Below are positions 26,385 to 35,076 of a stretch of DNA of 64,000 nt, one piece after another. The position numbers were made by a program, and so were the translations under genes. This DNA comes from an uncultured Lachnospiraceae bacterium (GTDB lineage Bacteria; Bacillota; Clostridia; Lachnospirales; Lachnospiraceae): assembly GCA_947178145.1 (NCBI GenBank), contig CAMWXE010000007.1, positions 1-64,000 of the forward strand, in the 5' to 3' direction. The notes beneath the pieces are model-generated. The model saw only the letters and a list, made by a program, of their open reading frames with translations. It did no database searches and had not been told where the DNA came from. The stretch's first letter is position 1. Every line of letters starts with the position of its first letter.

Positions 26385-27188
26385 GTGAAAAAAATATTAA
26401 GAAAGAACCAGATTATGATTACGGCATTGGCAGTTATGATAGCAGTGGCAGGTTATCTGAACTTTGCTGGTACCAAGATCGGAGAGGAAGATTTTATATC
26501 TGTAGACGGAAGCAGCAGCGAACTTACATATGAGATATCCGATGAAGATATGTATGCCATATCGCTTAGGGAAGATACAGATGGAACAATCCAGGAATAT
26601 GCATCTATAACAGGAGACAACACAGACATTATGAGCCTTGATACAGATGATGTGACCATAACGGACAATTATCTGAGCAGTGATATGAACGCTGTATCAG
26701 ACAGTGCCATCGACACGTCAATTGCAAGCGAAGAAGTATCAGCAGATGCACTTGCCTCCAATATAGACGAATCTGGTGCAAATGTGATTGAGCAGGAGAT
26801 ACCAGGCGAGGCCGTATTTACCAGCGCATCAGGTGTATCGACCCTTGCAGGTGCAAAGCTCTTAAAGGAGCAGACAAGAGCGCAGAACAAGGAATCGCTC
26901 TTGGAGATCATCCAAAATGAAGATTTGACAGAAGAGGCAAAAAAGGATGCAGTGAGCAGCATGATCGCGCTCACAGAGACTGCTCAGAAGGAATCGGATG
27001 CCCAGATGCTGCTCGAAGCAAAAGGATTTACCCAGACAGTGGTGAGCATCAGTGGTGACTCTGCGGATGTCATGGTGGAGGCAGCAAACCTCACGGAGGC
27101 ACAGACTGCTCAGATAATTGATATTGTGCAGCGAAAGACGGATATTGCAGCAGAGAATATCATTATAACAGTGTCTGGCGTTGAATGA
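26385..27188 (+). CDS. spoIIIAH: SpoIIIAH
   Basis: About 267 residues with an N-terminal membrane helix (ITALAVMIAVAGYLNFAG) and a C-terminal YscJ/FliF-like domain (from about LTEEAKKDAVSSMIALTE). It binds SpoIIQ across the space between cells where SpoIIQ is present. No ATG fits; GTG 26385 or TTG 26382 follows AGGAAGG. A long acidic, low-complexity linker (residues 30-150) is larger than in Bacillus. Last gene of the operon. Confidence 0.9.
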   Translation: MKKILRKNQIMITALAVMIAVAGYLNFAGTKIGEEDFISVDGSSSELTYEISDEDMYAISLREDTDGTIQEYASITGDNTDIMSLDTDDVTITDNYLSSDMNAVSDSAIDTSIASEEVSADALASNIDESGANVIEQEIPGEAVFTSASGVSTLAGAKLLKEQTRAQNKESLLEIIQNEDLTEEAKKDAVSSMIALTETAQKESDAQMLLEAKGFTQTVVSISGDSADVMVEAANLTEAQTAQIIDIVQRKTDIAAENIIITVSGVE

Positions 27189-27242
27189 GCATGACTAAAA
27201 ATATGTTAAATTAGATTTTATTATGAAAAGGTGTAACGAAAG

Positions 27243-27288
27243 CAGGCTTCCCTCCCGTTTAAAGTGCGGGCATGGGAAGTCTGTTTTG
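27243..27288 (+). terminator. Terminator of the spoIIIA operon
   Basis: CAGGCTTCCC near 27243 pairs with GGGAAGTCTG near 27274 (one G-U pair), with an inner CCCG/CGGG stem, followed by TTTT. It fits the end of the operon. Confidence 0.65.
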
Positions 27289-27420
27289 TGTCTGTTGATC
27301 CTCTGGGGAAGTATTTGGCTCAAACAAGAACAAATGAACGATTGAATATCTTTGGATGAACTGGTATAATGACAAAAAAACCTGATGCAATGACGAGGAT
27401 GCGTGAAGGGAGGAAATGCG

Positions 27421-28653
27421 ATGCGTTCGATGGGGGTTTATCTTCATATTCCCTTTTGTGCAAAGAAATGTGTTTACTGCGATTTTTTGTCAGGACCAGC
27501 GACCAAACAGATGCGGCAGGAGTATGTGGAGACGCTGAAAAAAGAGATTGTACACGAGGCAGAAAAATATGATGCGTACAGGGTCGGGACAATATTTTTC
27601 GGGGGCGGCACTCCATCGATATTGGATGCGGAGGAGATTGGGGCAATTCTGAAATGCCTGGACGCACATTACGAGATTGATGTGGATGCGGAGATAACGA
27701 TAGAAATGAATCCAGGGACAACAGACCGGGATAAGCTTTTAAAATTAAAAGAATTTGGGATAAACCGGCTGAGCATAGGACTGCAGTCCGCAGACAATGC
27801 GGTGTTGAGAATGCTGGGGCGCATTCATACGTACGAAGATTTTTTACAGACATATAATCAGTCGAGAGAAGCCGGTTTTGTGAATATCAATGTCGATCTG
27901 ATGTCGTCACTGCCGGGACAGGACAGGAACGACTGGCGGCGAACACTCGAGAAAGTGACGGCACTTCAGCCGGAACACATATCGGCCTACAGTCTTATGA
28001 TTGAGGAGGGGACAGGCCTGTATCACCGATTGGAGGAATATCCTCCCCTGCCTGATGAGGACGAGGACAGGCAGATGGATCAGACAGCCAAACAGATTTT
28101 GGCAGAAACAGGTTATTACCGCTATGAAATCTCGAACTATGCAAGGAAAGGGTATGAATGCAGGCATAATTGTATCTATTGGCAGCGCGGGGTCAGGCAT
28201 ATTGCAGATTATGCTGGTTTTGGCCTCGGGGCATCTTCCACAATAGGCAATGTGCGGTGGAAAAATACAGACGATATGGAGAAGTACCTTCGTGCATTTA
28301 GAGACGATCACTGCACGGATGATAAGGAATATGCCATAGGAAAAGAGTGCACAATAGAAAACGGGCAGGGAAGCAGCGGAGAAATGATGCCGGGCAATAT
28401 AAAAGAGCAGATACAGCAGCTGTCACGAAATGACAGGATGGAGGAATTTATGTTTTTGGGACTGCGTATGACTAACGGCGTGTCCAGGCTGGAGTTTGCA
28501 GATACATTTGGTGTTGGGATGCAGGATGTCTACGATAAGGTTTTGCGCAAGTGGGTGAGTCGGGGAATGCTGGTACAAAGCGGTGACTGTATAAGACTGA
28601 CAGATGCGGGAATCGATGTCAGTAATATGGTGTTGGCGGACTTCCTGATCTAA
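27421..28653 (+). CDS. hemW: HemW-like radical SAM protein
   Basis: A 410-residue radical SAM protein of the HemN/HemW group. The [4Fe-4S] motif is C13, C17, C20 in PFCAKKCVYCDF, and FFGGGTPS follows. Proteins of this length with the single radical SAM triad and no extra N-terminal HemN residues are usually HemW, a haem chaperone, rather than coproporphyrinogen dehydrogenase. ATG 27421 follows GGGAGG by seven bases. Residues near 305-335 hold a less conserved insert. Confidence 0.85.
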   Translation: MRSMGVYLHIPFCAKKCVYCDFLSGPATKQMRQEYVETLKKEIVHEAEKYDAYRVGTIFFGGGTPSILDAEEIGAILKCLDAHYEIDVDAEITIEMNPGTTDRDKLLKLKEFGINRLSIGLQSADNAVLRMLGRIHTYEDFLQTYNQSREAGFVNINVDLMSSLPGQDRNDWRRTLEKVTALQPEHISAYSLMIEEGTGLYHRLEEYPPLPDEDEDRQMDQTAKQILAETGYYRYEISNYARKGYECRHNCIYWQRGVRHIADYAGFGLGASSTIGNVRWKNTDDMEKYLRAFRDDHCTDDKEYAIGKECTIENGQGSSGEMMPGNIKEQIQQLSRNDRMEEFMFLGLRMTNGVSRLEFADTFGVGMQDVYDKVLRKWVSRGMLVQSGDCIRLTDAGIDVSNMVLADFLI

Positions 28654-28695
28654 AACAGGAATTGCTACAATAAAAATTTTGACAGGAGGATAAGA

Positions 28696-29028
28696 ATGGA
28701 AAAGGAATTGACGCATGAAGAGATGCACAAGCAGGGAATCGCACATGAACATGGGCATTCGCACGTGCATACTCATAAGGAAACCAAGGCAGTGCTCAAT
28801 CGAATGTCTAAGATTATAGGTCATATGGAAGCGGTAAAAACGATGGTGGAAAACGGCAGGGACTGCAGTGAGGTATTGATACAGTTAGCAGCGGTAAAGT
28901 CGGCAATTGGCGGCGTGAGCCGGGTCATATTAAAGGATCATATCGATCACTGCATTGTAGATGCAGTGAAGGAGAATGATACAGTGTCAATTGAGGAACT
29001 GAAAAAGGCGATTGACAAATTTTTGTAG
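28696..29028 (+). CDS. CsoR/RcnR-family metal-sensing repressor with His-rich N-terminus
   Basis: A 110-residue DUF156 repressor. C57, H82 and C86 match the spacing of the Cu(I) triad in CsoR (25 and 4 residues apart). Before the helical core is a histidine-rich extension (HEHGHSHVHTH, residues 18-28), which suggests extra metal binding. No copper exporter or chaperone gene lies next to it, so its target is elsewhere. Start follows ACAGGAGG. Confidence 0.85.
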   Translation: MEKELTHEEMHKQGIAHEHGHSHVHTHKETKAVLNRMSKIIGHMEAVKTMVENGRDCSEVLIQLAAVKSAIGGVSRVILKDHIDHCIVDAVKENDTVSIEELKKAIDKFL

Positions 29029-29047
29029 GAAAGGCTGGGTATCATAG

Positions 29048-29500
29048 ATGAAAGAATTACCAAAAAGCATGATTCTGTACTATGTGCAGGATGAGAAGAA
29101 AAAAATACAGATGGAAGTGCTCGGGATGAGTATGTCGATCACGACAAAGAAGCTGAAGCCGTCTGATTTGAACACACAGGTTGGAACACTTGCCGGGATG
29201 AAGAATATCGCACCGCTTGACCTGTCACAGACAGAGAAAGTACCGGCGATATTCTGTATGCCAGAGATTATTATTTTTTCAGGAGTTCCGGATAAAAAAC
29301 TGGACGAATTTTTGTTCTCTTATAAGAAAGTGGGCCTTACGCCGACGAAACTCAAGGCAGTCACAACGCCGAAAAATATTAATTGGACCTTATATCAGCT
29401 AATCCGGGAGCTTTCTGCCGAGAGAGCACAGATAGAAGGCAGGGCTAATAGATTGTCCGGTGCCAGGAAACTTTCCGAAGCCAAAAAAGAGGAGGAATAG
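29048..29500 (+). CDS. DUF3783 domain protein
   Basis: A 150-residue soluble protein with the DUF3783 pattern: EIIIFSGVPDKKLDEFLFSY in the middle, then VGLTPTKLKAVTTPKNINW. Function unknown. It follows the CsoR-like gene by 19 bases and is 9 bases from the next gene, so the three may be co-transcribed. The C-terminal tail is basic and likely disordered. Confidence 0.75.
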   Translation: MKELPKSMILYYVQDEKKKIQMEVLGMSMSITTKKLKPSDLNTQVGTLAGMKNIAPLDLSQTEKVPAIFCMPEIIIFSGVPDKKLDEFLFSYKKVGLTPTKLKAVTTPKNINWTLYQLIRELSAERAQIEGRANRLSGARKLSEAKKEEE

Positions 29501-29509
29501 AGGGAAATT

Positions 29510-30067
29510 ATGCATATCGATATATTGAAACATGAGGACAACTGGCAGGATATCAAGGATTCTGCCATGAATACAATCAATAAGACAACCGGGAAATATC
29601 CTGATTCGGAGTGGAAACGAAGGCTTATTCTGTCAGAGCATTCTCCAATCAGACGTATGCGATTTTACTGGCGGTGGAAGGATTTGAAGTCGTGGGTGAG
29701 TGTTCATATGGTGCGGCACAAGATAGGCATCGAGCACTGGGTATCGACGCAGAGAAGCGACAGGACAGGCGTCAGCCGGGATGAACTTCCGCAGGGGGCG
29801 CTGGTCAATCATGCATGCGAGGCAGATGCGCAGGCACTGATCAATATCAGCCGCAAGCGACTGTGCAGCTGCGCAAGTCCGGAAACGCGGGAGGCATGGC
29901 AGCTTGTCAAGGAGGAGATTGCTAGGACAGAGCCGGAGCTGGCAGGCTGTATGGTAAAAGAATGTATTTACAGAGGCTTTTGCCCTGAAATGTTTTCCTG
30001 TGGATATCACAAGACGGAGGCTTATCAAAAGGAGCTTGCCGCGTACCGGAAGGGAATTAACGAATAG
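29510..30067 (+). CDS. ThyX-like protein with altered motif
   Basis: A 185-residue protein whose middle (HSPIRRMRFYWRW, VRHKIGIEHWVSTQRSDR, then HACEADAQALINISRKRL) follows the layout of flavin-dependent thymidylate synthase. The classic ThyX motif RHRxxSxxxxSxRY is replaced by RHKIGIEHWVSTQRSD, so activity is not certain. ThyX makes dTMP using FAD and NADPH. The protein is shorter than most ThyX and has a Cys-rich C-terminus (CMVKECIYRGFCPEMFSCGY). It may be a relative with another job. Confidence 0.55.
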   Translation: MHIDILKHEDNWQDIKDSAMNTINKTTGKYPDSEWKRRLILSEHSPIRRMRFYWRWKDLKSWVSVHMVRHKIGIEHWVSTQRSDRTGVSRDELPQGALVNHACEADAQALINISRKRLCSCASPETREAWQLVKEEIARTEPELAGCMVKECIYRGFCPEMFSCGYHKTEAYQKELAAYRKGINE

Positions 30068-30225
30068 ATTTTATATTAAATACGGAAAAAACTGTATTCA
30101 CGCAAAAACCATTGTGTAAAATAGTATGATGAGGTAAAGTATATTTATCAGGAATGCAGGAGTTTTTCACATCGATGAGGAGCTGAAAATCTGCAGGATT
30201 TCTGATCAGGAAAGGAGGAGATATC

Positions 30226-30666
30226 ATGATGAACACAATGGTATGGCTGGCTGCGATGATCATACTCATCATTATTGAGATTGTGACGGTAGGGCTCACC
30301 ACGATCTGGTTTGCAATCGGTGCACTGGTGGCGATCATTGTCTCTATGCTTGGCGGGGGAATCATACTCCAGTTAACGGTATTTTTGTTGGTATCACTTG
30401 GCATGTTGATATCCACGAGGCCCTTGGCGATAAGGTACATAAACAATTCGCGTACAAGGACAAATTATGAGGGTATCATTGGTAAGGTAGTGAGAATCAC
30501 GCAGGATGTCGACAACATTGCTGATCAGGGCTGTGCTGTGGTAAATGGTCAGGAATGGACAGTCCGGTCGGTCGATGACAAGTGCAAAATTGCAGCGGGA
30601 AGTCTGGCAAAGGTTGTCGATATTAAAGGTGTGAGACTTGTTGTGGAAAAGTATGAGGAGGAGTAA
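30226..30666 (+). CDS. NfeD-like membrane protein
   Basis: A 146-residue short NfeD: two or three membrane helices in residues 1-65 and a C-terminal OB-fold (GIIGKVVRITQDVDN onward to VVEKYEEE). NfeD proteins pair with SPFH proteins, and the SPFH gene follows after two bases, so this is a standard pair in membrane-domain or protein-quality roles. Start follows GGAAAGGAGGAG. Confidence 0.85.
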   Translation: MMNTMVWLAAMIILIIIEIVTVGLTTIWFAIGALVAIIVSMLGGGIILQLTVFLLVSLGMLISTRPLAIRYINNSRTRTNYEGIIGKVVRITQDVDNIADQGCAVVNGQEWTVRSVDDKCKIAAGSLAKVVDIKGVRLVVEKYEEE

Positions 30667-30668
30667 CT

Positions 30669-31586
30669 ATGACAGCTTATATTTTATTGGGGATTGTAAT
30701 TTTTCTAGTCGTGATTCTGGCGGCAAATGTACGCATTGTACCGCAGGCGTCGGCATATGTTATCGAGCGTCTTGGCGGATATAACACCACATGGAGCGTG
30801 GGTCTGCGTTTTAAAGTACCTTTTCTTGACAGGGTTGCCAAGAAAGTGAACTTAAAGGAGCAGGTAGTGGATTTCCCTCCACAGCCTGTGATCACAAAGG
30901 ATAACGTAACGATGCAGATTGACACGGTTGTCTTTTTCCAGATCACAGATCCGAAGATGTATGCGTATGGTGTGGATAATCCGATTATGGCGATTGAAAA
31001 GCTGACAGCGACAACGCTGAGAAACATCATCGGTGAGATGGAGCTTGACCAGACACTGACATCAAGAGAGATTATCAATACAAACATGCGTTCTGCACTT
31101 GACGTTGCCACGGACCCATGGGGTATCAAGGTGAATCGTGTGGAGCTGAAGAACATTATCCCGCCAGAAGCCATCAGAAATGCGATGGAGAAGCAGATGA
31201 AGGCAGAGCGTGAGAGACGTGAGGCAATCCTTCGTGCAGAAGGTGAGAAGAAATCGACAATCCTTGTCGCAGAAGGCCAGAAGGAATCTGCGATTCTCGA
31301 GGCAGAGGCGGAGAAGCAGGCGGCAATCCTTCGCGCTGAGGCAGAGAAGGAGAGAAAAATCCGCGAGGCGGAAGGCCAGGCGGAGGCAATCCGGATTGTA
31401 CAGATGGCAAATGCGGAAGGTATCAAGTTCCTGCGTGAAGCGGGCGCTGACGACGCGGTGCTGACGATCAAGAAGCTTGAGGCATTTGAGAAGGCAGCAA
31501 ACGGCAGTGCCACAAAGATTATTATTCCCTCGGAGATTCAGGGGGTAGCAGGACTCGCAAAATCAGTTGGAGAGATCTTGAGATAA
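30669..31586 (+). CDS. SPFH/band 7 (stomatin-like) protein
   Basis: A 305-residue protein with an N-terminal membrane anchor (YILLGIVIFLVVILAANV), the SPFH domain (QASAYVIERLGGYNTTWSVG onward) and an Ala/Glu-rich coiled coil with repeated AEGEKKS and AEAEKQ units at about 190-250. It is the QmcA/stomatin type and the partner of the preceding NfeD. Such proteins form large ring oligomers in the membrane. Confidence 0.9.
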   Translation: MTAYILLGIVIFLVVILAANVRIVPQASAYVIERLGGYNTTWSVGLRFKVPFLDRVAKKVNLKEQVVDFPPQPVITKDNVTMQIDTVVFFQITDPKMYAYGVDNPIMAIEKLTATTLRNIIGEMELDQTLTSREIINTNMRSALDVATDPWGIKVNRVELKNIIPPEAIRNAMEKQMKAERERREAILRAEGEKKSTILVAEGQKESAILEAEAEKQAAILRAEAEKERKIREAEGQAEAIRIVQMANAEGIKFLREAGADDAVLTIKKLEAFEKAANGSATKIIIPSEIQGVAGLAKSVGEILR

Positions 31587-31726
31587 GTACCCATCAAACA
31601 GACAGCATTGGCCGGAATGATGCCCGGGGCAATACGAGAGCATGAACTTACTGCCCCAAAATGTCTCTGCGGAAAAGGGTACCAGAGGGGTCGGTGCGAA
31701 ACATAAAACAGGAGGGAACAACAGAC

Positions 31727-32458
31727 ATGACGAGGATATTGATACTGGAGGACAGTAAGGACTGCTTAAAGGCGATTACTGTGATGGCAGAGAGCGTATC
31801 CGAGCATGTGCGTGCCGTTCCGGTAAATAGCCTGAAGGAGGCAAGGGCTGCGCTTGATGATACGGCGCAGCCGCCCTTTCAGGCTTTTTTGCTTGACATT
31901 AATCTGGACAGTAACAATAACGATGACATTTCAGGGATAACCTTTGCGCGGGAGATACGTATGAGAAAGGAGTATGTATTCACACCGATTATCATGATCA
32001 CCTCGCTGGCAAACATGGAACTGACTGCGTACAGAGAGCTCCACTGTTACCAGTATCTTGTAAAACCGTACAATGAGGAGGATATTCAGAAGCTTGTGGG
32101 AAAGCTGCTGTTTCTGTCGCAGCAGGGGGAGACAAGGGATGCGTTTGTGGTTGTGAAGAAAGACAGTATTAATTATAAATTGTTTTGTAAGGACATCGTG
32201 TGTATCAAGGCAGTGCCAAGGGGAGTCAATTTCGTGCTTTTAAAAGAAGAAATGAAGGTGTTATACCTCTCAATCAGGCAGCTTATGGAAAAACTCCCGA
32301 GTGATCAATTTTTGCAGGTACATCGTATGTGTGTCGTAAATCAGGATTATATTGATTATGTGGATACAGTTAACGGACTGATTTGTATGAAAAATGGCGA
32401 GCAGGTGGAAATCGGTATTACATACAAGAACGAACTCAGGAAAAAACTGCGAATCTGA
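31727..32458 (+). CDS. LytTR-family response regulator (AgrA-like)
   Basis: A 243-residue regulator with a receiver domain (LILEDSKD acidic pocket, phosphoacceptor D57 in LLDINLD, and K of LVKPYN) and a C-terminal LytTR DNA-binding domain (VHRMCVVNQDYIDYVD). ATG 31727 follows CAGGAGGG; an earlier in-frame start has no ribosome site. It works with the GHKL kinase two genes down. This is an Agr-type layout without visible AgrB/AgrD. Confidence 0.87.
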   Translation: MTRILILEDSKDCLKAITVMAESVSEHVRAVPVNSLKEARAALDDTAQPPFQAFLLDINLDSNNNDDISGITFAREIRMRKEYVFTPIIMITSLANMELTAYRELHCYQYLVKPYNEEDIQKLVGKLLFLSQQGETRDAFVVVKKDSINYKLFCKDIVCIKAVPRGVNFVLLKEEMKVLYLSIRQLMEKLPSDQFLQVHRMCVVNQDYIDYVDTVNGLICMKNGEQVEIGITYKNELRKKLRI

Positions 32459-32492
32459 CAGCCTTAAAAGATTGTGGAAGGAAGCATATCGA

Positions 32493-32738
32493 ATGAATGG
32501 AAAAGGGAAACGCCATATTTATGCTTTGTTGTTTACTATAATTCTTTTCTTATCAGGGTGCAGGGGAAATAGCGTAGAAACAGATGCATTCGCGTTGTTG
32601 ACATGGGAAACAGGAAGTGAAAGGGTTCAAAGCACCTCTGAGTTAGCTGTTTATGACATTACTGTATATAATGGCATAACCTGTTATTTTGAGTCAGGTG
32701 TCAAATCTGAAATAAAGGGAGTGTATCGCAATGGCTGA
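32493..32738 (+). CDS. Small lipoprotein between regulator and kinase
   Basis: An 81-residue protein with a lipoprotein signal (HIYALLFTIILFLSGC, lipobox LSGC) and a 57-residue mature part without known motif. It overlaps the kinase gene by 8 bases, so it is part of the two-component operon. In AgrC-type systems a small exported product near the kinase can be the signal; here that is only a possibility. Start follows GGAAGGAAG. Confidence 0.65.
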   Translation: MNGKGKRHIYALLFTIILFLSGCRGNSVETDAFALLTWETGSERVQSTSELAVYDITVYNGITCYFESGVKSEIKGVYRNG

Positions 32739-33579
32739 GCTTGGCAGGAAATTTTTGTACAGAATCTTTTGTGTGGTTGCACTGATTATAACACTATATC
32801 TGTTAGTTGACTTATATCTTAGTCGTACACTGAATGTCAAAGTGATGGTTTTGTTTGGCATTGTATTTTCGGTCATTCTGTTTGGACTGCTGGATTGGGC
32901 ACAGAACTATGCGGCACTGCGGCGTCAGGAACAGGAGCTGAAAATATACAGGCTCTACATAAAGCCGATGGAGGAGTTGACAAAGGATATCAGGGCGCGG
33001 CAGCATGAGTTTGACAATCATATGAATGCAATACTCAATATGCATGTGACGATAGCGGATTACAGTGAGCTTGTGGAAGCGCAGTCGGCGTACTGCAAGG
33101 ACATTTATGAGGACAAATCGCGTTGCAATCCTGCGCTTCTGCGGATATCTGACAAGATACTGGCTGGATTTCTGTACAGTAAGATCATCAGTGCACCGGG
33201 GTATATCGATATTGATATACAGGTACTGAGTCAGGAAATTGTGACACCAGTGTCAGAACATGCGCTGGTTGAAATCATAGGAACGCTCACAGACAATGCA
33301 TTTGAGGCAGCGTCACCCCATAAAAATAAAGTGGAGATGGTGCTGGATGCTCAAAATGATAAACTGATCTTTGCGATTAAAAATCAGGTGGAAAATCTGA
33401 CAATGGGTGAGATTGCCCACTTTTTTGAAAAGGGATACACGACGAAGGACAACTGCGGGGACAGGGGACTTGGACTCTACCAGGCAAACCAGATTGCAAA
33501 ACGCCACAAAGGGGAGATTACAGTGGAGTTGTCAGAGCAGGAAGATGGGCAGGAGATCTGCTTTTGCGTGAAGATATGA
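32731..33579 (+). CDS. GHKL-domain sensor kinase (AgrC-like)
   Basis: A 282-residue kinase with two N-terminal membrane helices (FCVVALIITLYLLVDLYL and VMVLFGIVFSVILFGLL), a dimerisation helix with the likely phospho-His in ARQHEFDNHMN, and a GHKL ATPase (GTLTDNAFEAA N-box, GDRGLGLYQANQI G-box). The sensor part is much shorter than AgrC, with little outside the membrane. Partner of the LytTR regulator upstream. Confidence 0.87.
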   Translation: MAELGRKFLYRIFCVVALIITLYLLVDLYLSRTLNVKVMVLFGIVFSVILFGLLDWAQNYAALRRQEQELKIYRLYIKPMEELTKDIRARQHEFDNHMNAILNMHVTIADYSELVEAQSAYCKDIYEDKSRCNPALLRISDKILAGFLYSKIISAPGYIDIDIQVLSQEIVTPVSEHALVEIIGTLTDNAFEAASPHKNKVEMVLDAQNDKLIFAIKNQVENLTMGEIAHFFEKGYTTKDNCGDRGLGLYQANQIAKRHKGEITVELSEQEDGQEICFCVKI

Positions 33580-33602
33580 TATTGTTCTGTATCACAAAGT
33601 AG

Positions 33603-33631
33603 TTGACAATATGGCATATATACCATATTAT
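33603..33631 (+). promoter_or_regulatory. higBA promoter with palindromic operator
   Basis: TTGACA (33603-33608), 17 bases, TATTAT (33626-33631). A palindrome, AATATGG (33608-33614) and CCATATT (33623-33629), fills the spacer, so an antitoxin dimer bound here would block RNA polymerase. This fits autoregulation of the toxin-antitoxin pair. Confidence 0.7.
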
Positions 33632-33660
33632 AGACATATAAACACAGAAGAAGGGGCAGG

Positions 33661-34017
33661 ATGGATCAATTTAGAGTAGAATTTTATGAAGATCGAAACG
33701 GAGACAGACCAGCAGAATTATTTTTGGATTCTTTAGATATTAAAATGAGAACCAAATTGGTTATGATAATGAAAGTACTGCAGGAAAAAGGGAATGAGCT
33801 GAGAGAGCCATACAGCAAACATGTGACGGATGGTATTTTTGAGATAAGAGGAAAAGCAGGAAGTAATATTTCCAGGGCTTTATATTTCTTTTATCGTGGG
33901 GGAAAGATAATTGTGACAAATGGTTTTGTCAAGAAAACACAAAAAACTCCTGTGGAAGAAATAGAAAAGGCAAAAAAATACAGAAAAGATTATTTGGAAA
34001 GGTATGGTGAATCATAA
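33661..34017 (+). CDS. higB: HigB/RelE-like toxin (Gp49 family)
   Basis: A 118-residue basic protein of the phage Gp49-like/HigB family: RVEFYEDRNGDRPAELFLDSL at the start, EIRGKAGSNISRALYFFYRG in the middle and FVKKTQKTPVEEIEKA near the end. Such toxins cleave mRNA on the ribosome. It precedes its antitoxin gene, the reversed order typical of HigBA, and has an operator-bearing promoter. Confidence 0.87.
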   Translation: MDQFRVEFYEDRNGDRPAELFLDSLDIKMRTKLVMIMKVLQEKGNELREPYSKHVTDGIFEIRGKAGSNISRALYFFYRGGKIIVTNGFVKKTQKTPVEEIEKAKKYRKDYLERYGES

Positions 34018-34018
34018 C

Positions 34019-34312
34019 ATGAAAACACTTGATGCATATTTGGACGAACAGTTACAAAATGATGAATTCAGGGAAGCGTGGGAAGACAGCCAGCCTGAGA
34101 TGGATGTAATTCGTGCAATGGTAGACGCCAGAATATCACAAAACCTTTCACAGAAAGAACTCGCCGAGAGAACAGGCATCAATCAGGCTGATATCAGTAA
34201 ATTGGAAAACGGGACAAGAAATCCGTCTTTAAAATTGTTAAAAAGACTTGCTGATGGAATGGGAATGACATTAAAACTGGAATTTGTTCCCAAAAAGTCA
34301 ACGCAGGTATAA
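34019..34312 (+). CDS. higA: HigA-like helix-turn-helix antitoxin
   Basis: A 97-residue XRE-type protein with the HTH in LSQKELAERTGINQADISKL (about residues 46-65). It should bind and block HigB and repress the operon at the palindrome 33608-33629. ATG 34019 is preferred since GGTGA lies eight bases before it; an in-frame ATG at 34004 overlaps the toxin gene but its ribosome site is only one base away. Confidence 0.85.
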   Translation: MKTLDAYLDEQLQNDEFREAWEDSQPEMDVIRAMVDARISQNLSQKELAERTGINQADISKLENGTRNPSLKLLKRLADGMGMTLKLEFVPKKSTQV

Positions 34313-34347
34313 ATAAAATTATTGATGATGAGAGGAGGCGCAGACAC

Positions 34348-35076
34348 GTGCTGGAATTAAAGAATATATCCTACCATGTCGAGGATGAGAACGGTAAGGA
34401 TATATTGAACCATATTAACTTAAAAATAGACGACCGTTTCACTGCGATCACCGGGCCAAATGGAGGGGGAAAATCCACTCTGGCCAAGATGATAGCAGGC
34501 ATCATACAGCCGACGGAGGGACAGATTTTCTTTGAGGGGCAGGATATTACTGATATGTCCATCACTGACCGGGCTAATATGGGCATCAGTTTTGCATTTC
34601 AACAGCCAGTAAGATTTAAAGGTATTACAGTGCTCGATTTAATCAGACTGGCAGCAGGTGAGAGGCTCAGCGTCGAGGGAGCATGCAAATATCTCTCAGA
34701 AGTGGGGCTTTGTGCGAGGGATTATATCAGCCGCGAGGTGAACGCCAGTCTTTCCGGCGGGGAACTCAAAAGGATTGAGATTGCAACTGTGATTGCCAGA
34801 GGAATGAAGCTGTCTGTGTTCGATGAGCCGGAGGCAGGGATTGACCTGTGGAGTTTTCAGAATCTGATCAAAGTATTTGAGAAGATGCATGATAAGACAC
34901 AGGGAAATATTGTGATTATCTCGCACCAGGAGCGCATTCTGAACATTGCGGACAAAATCGTGGTGATTGCAAACGGCGAGATACAGAATACAGGGACGAA
35001 GGAGGAGATACTGCCGGGACTGTTGAACGGCAATCTTGAGTGCAGACATAATGCGGGAGGTTGTATACATGGATGA
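34348..35076 (+). CDS. sufC: SufC, Fe-S assembly ATPase
   Basis: A 242-residue ABC-type ATPase without membrane domain: Walker A GPNGGGKST, signature LSGGELKR, Walker B LSVFDEPEAGID. SufC drives the SufB/D scaffold. It begins with GTG after GAGGAGG. Its 3' end overlaps the SufB/D gene by 8 bases. The short SufC-SufB/D pair is typical of anaerobes and is the minimal form of the SUF machine; no sufS or sufU lies beside it. Confidence 0.9.
   Translation: MLELKNISYHVEDENGKDILNHINLKIDDRFTAITGPNGGGKSTLAKMIAGIIQPTEGQIFFEGQDITDMSITDRANMGISFAFQQPVRFKGITVLDLIRLAAGERLSVEGACKYLSEVGLCARDYISREVNASLSGGELKRIEIATVIARGMKLSVFDEPEAGIDLWSFQNLIKVFEKMHDKTQGNIVIISHQERILNIADKIVVIANGEIQNTGTKEEILPGLLNGNLECRHNAGGCIHG

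Noticed and set aside
31588-31682. GTACCC/GGGTAC and GGGGCA/TGCCCC pairings between the SPFH and LytTR genes
   Set aside because: Loops are long, there is no T-run and no known RNA motif. Chance pairing is likely.
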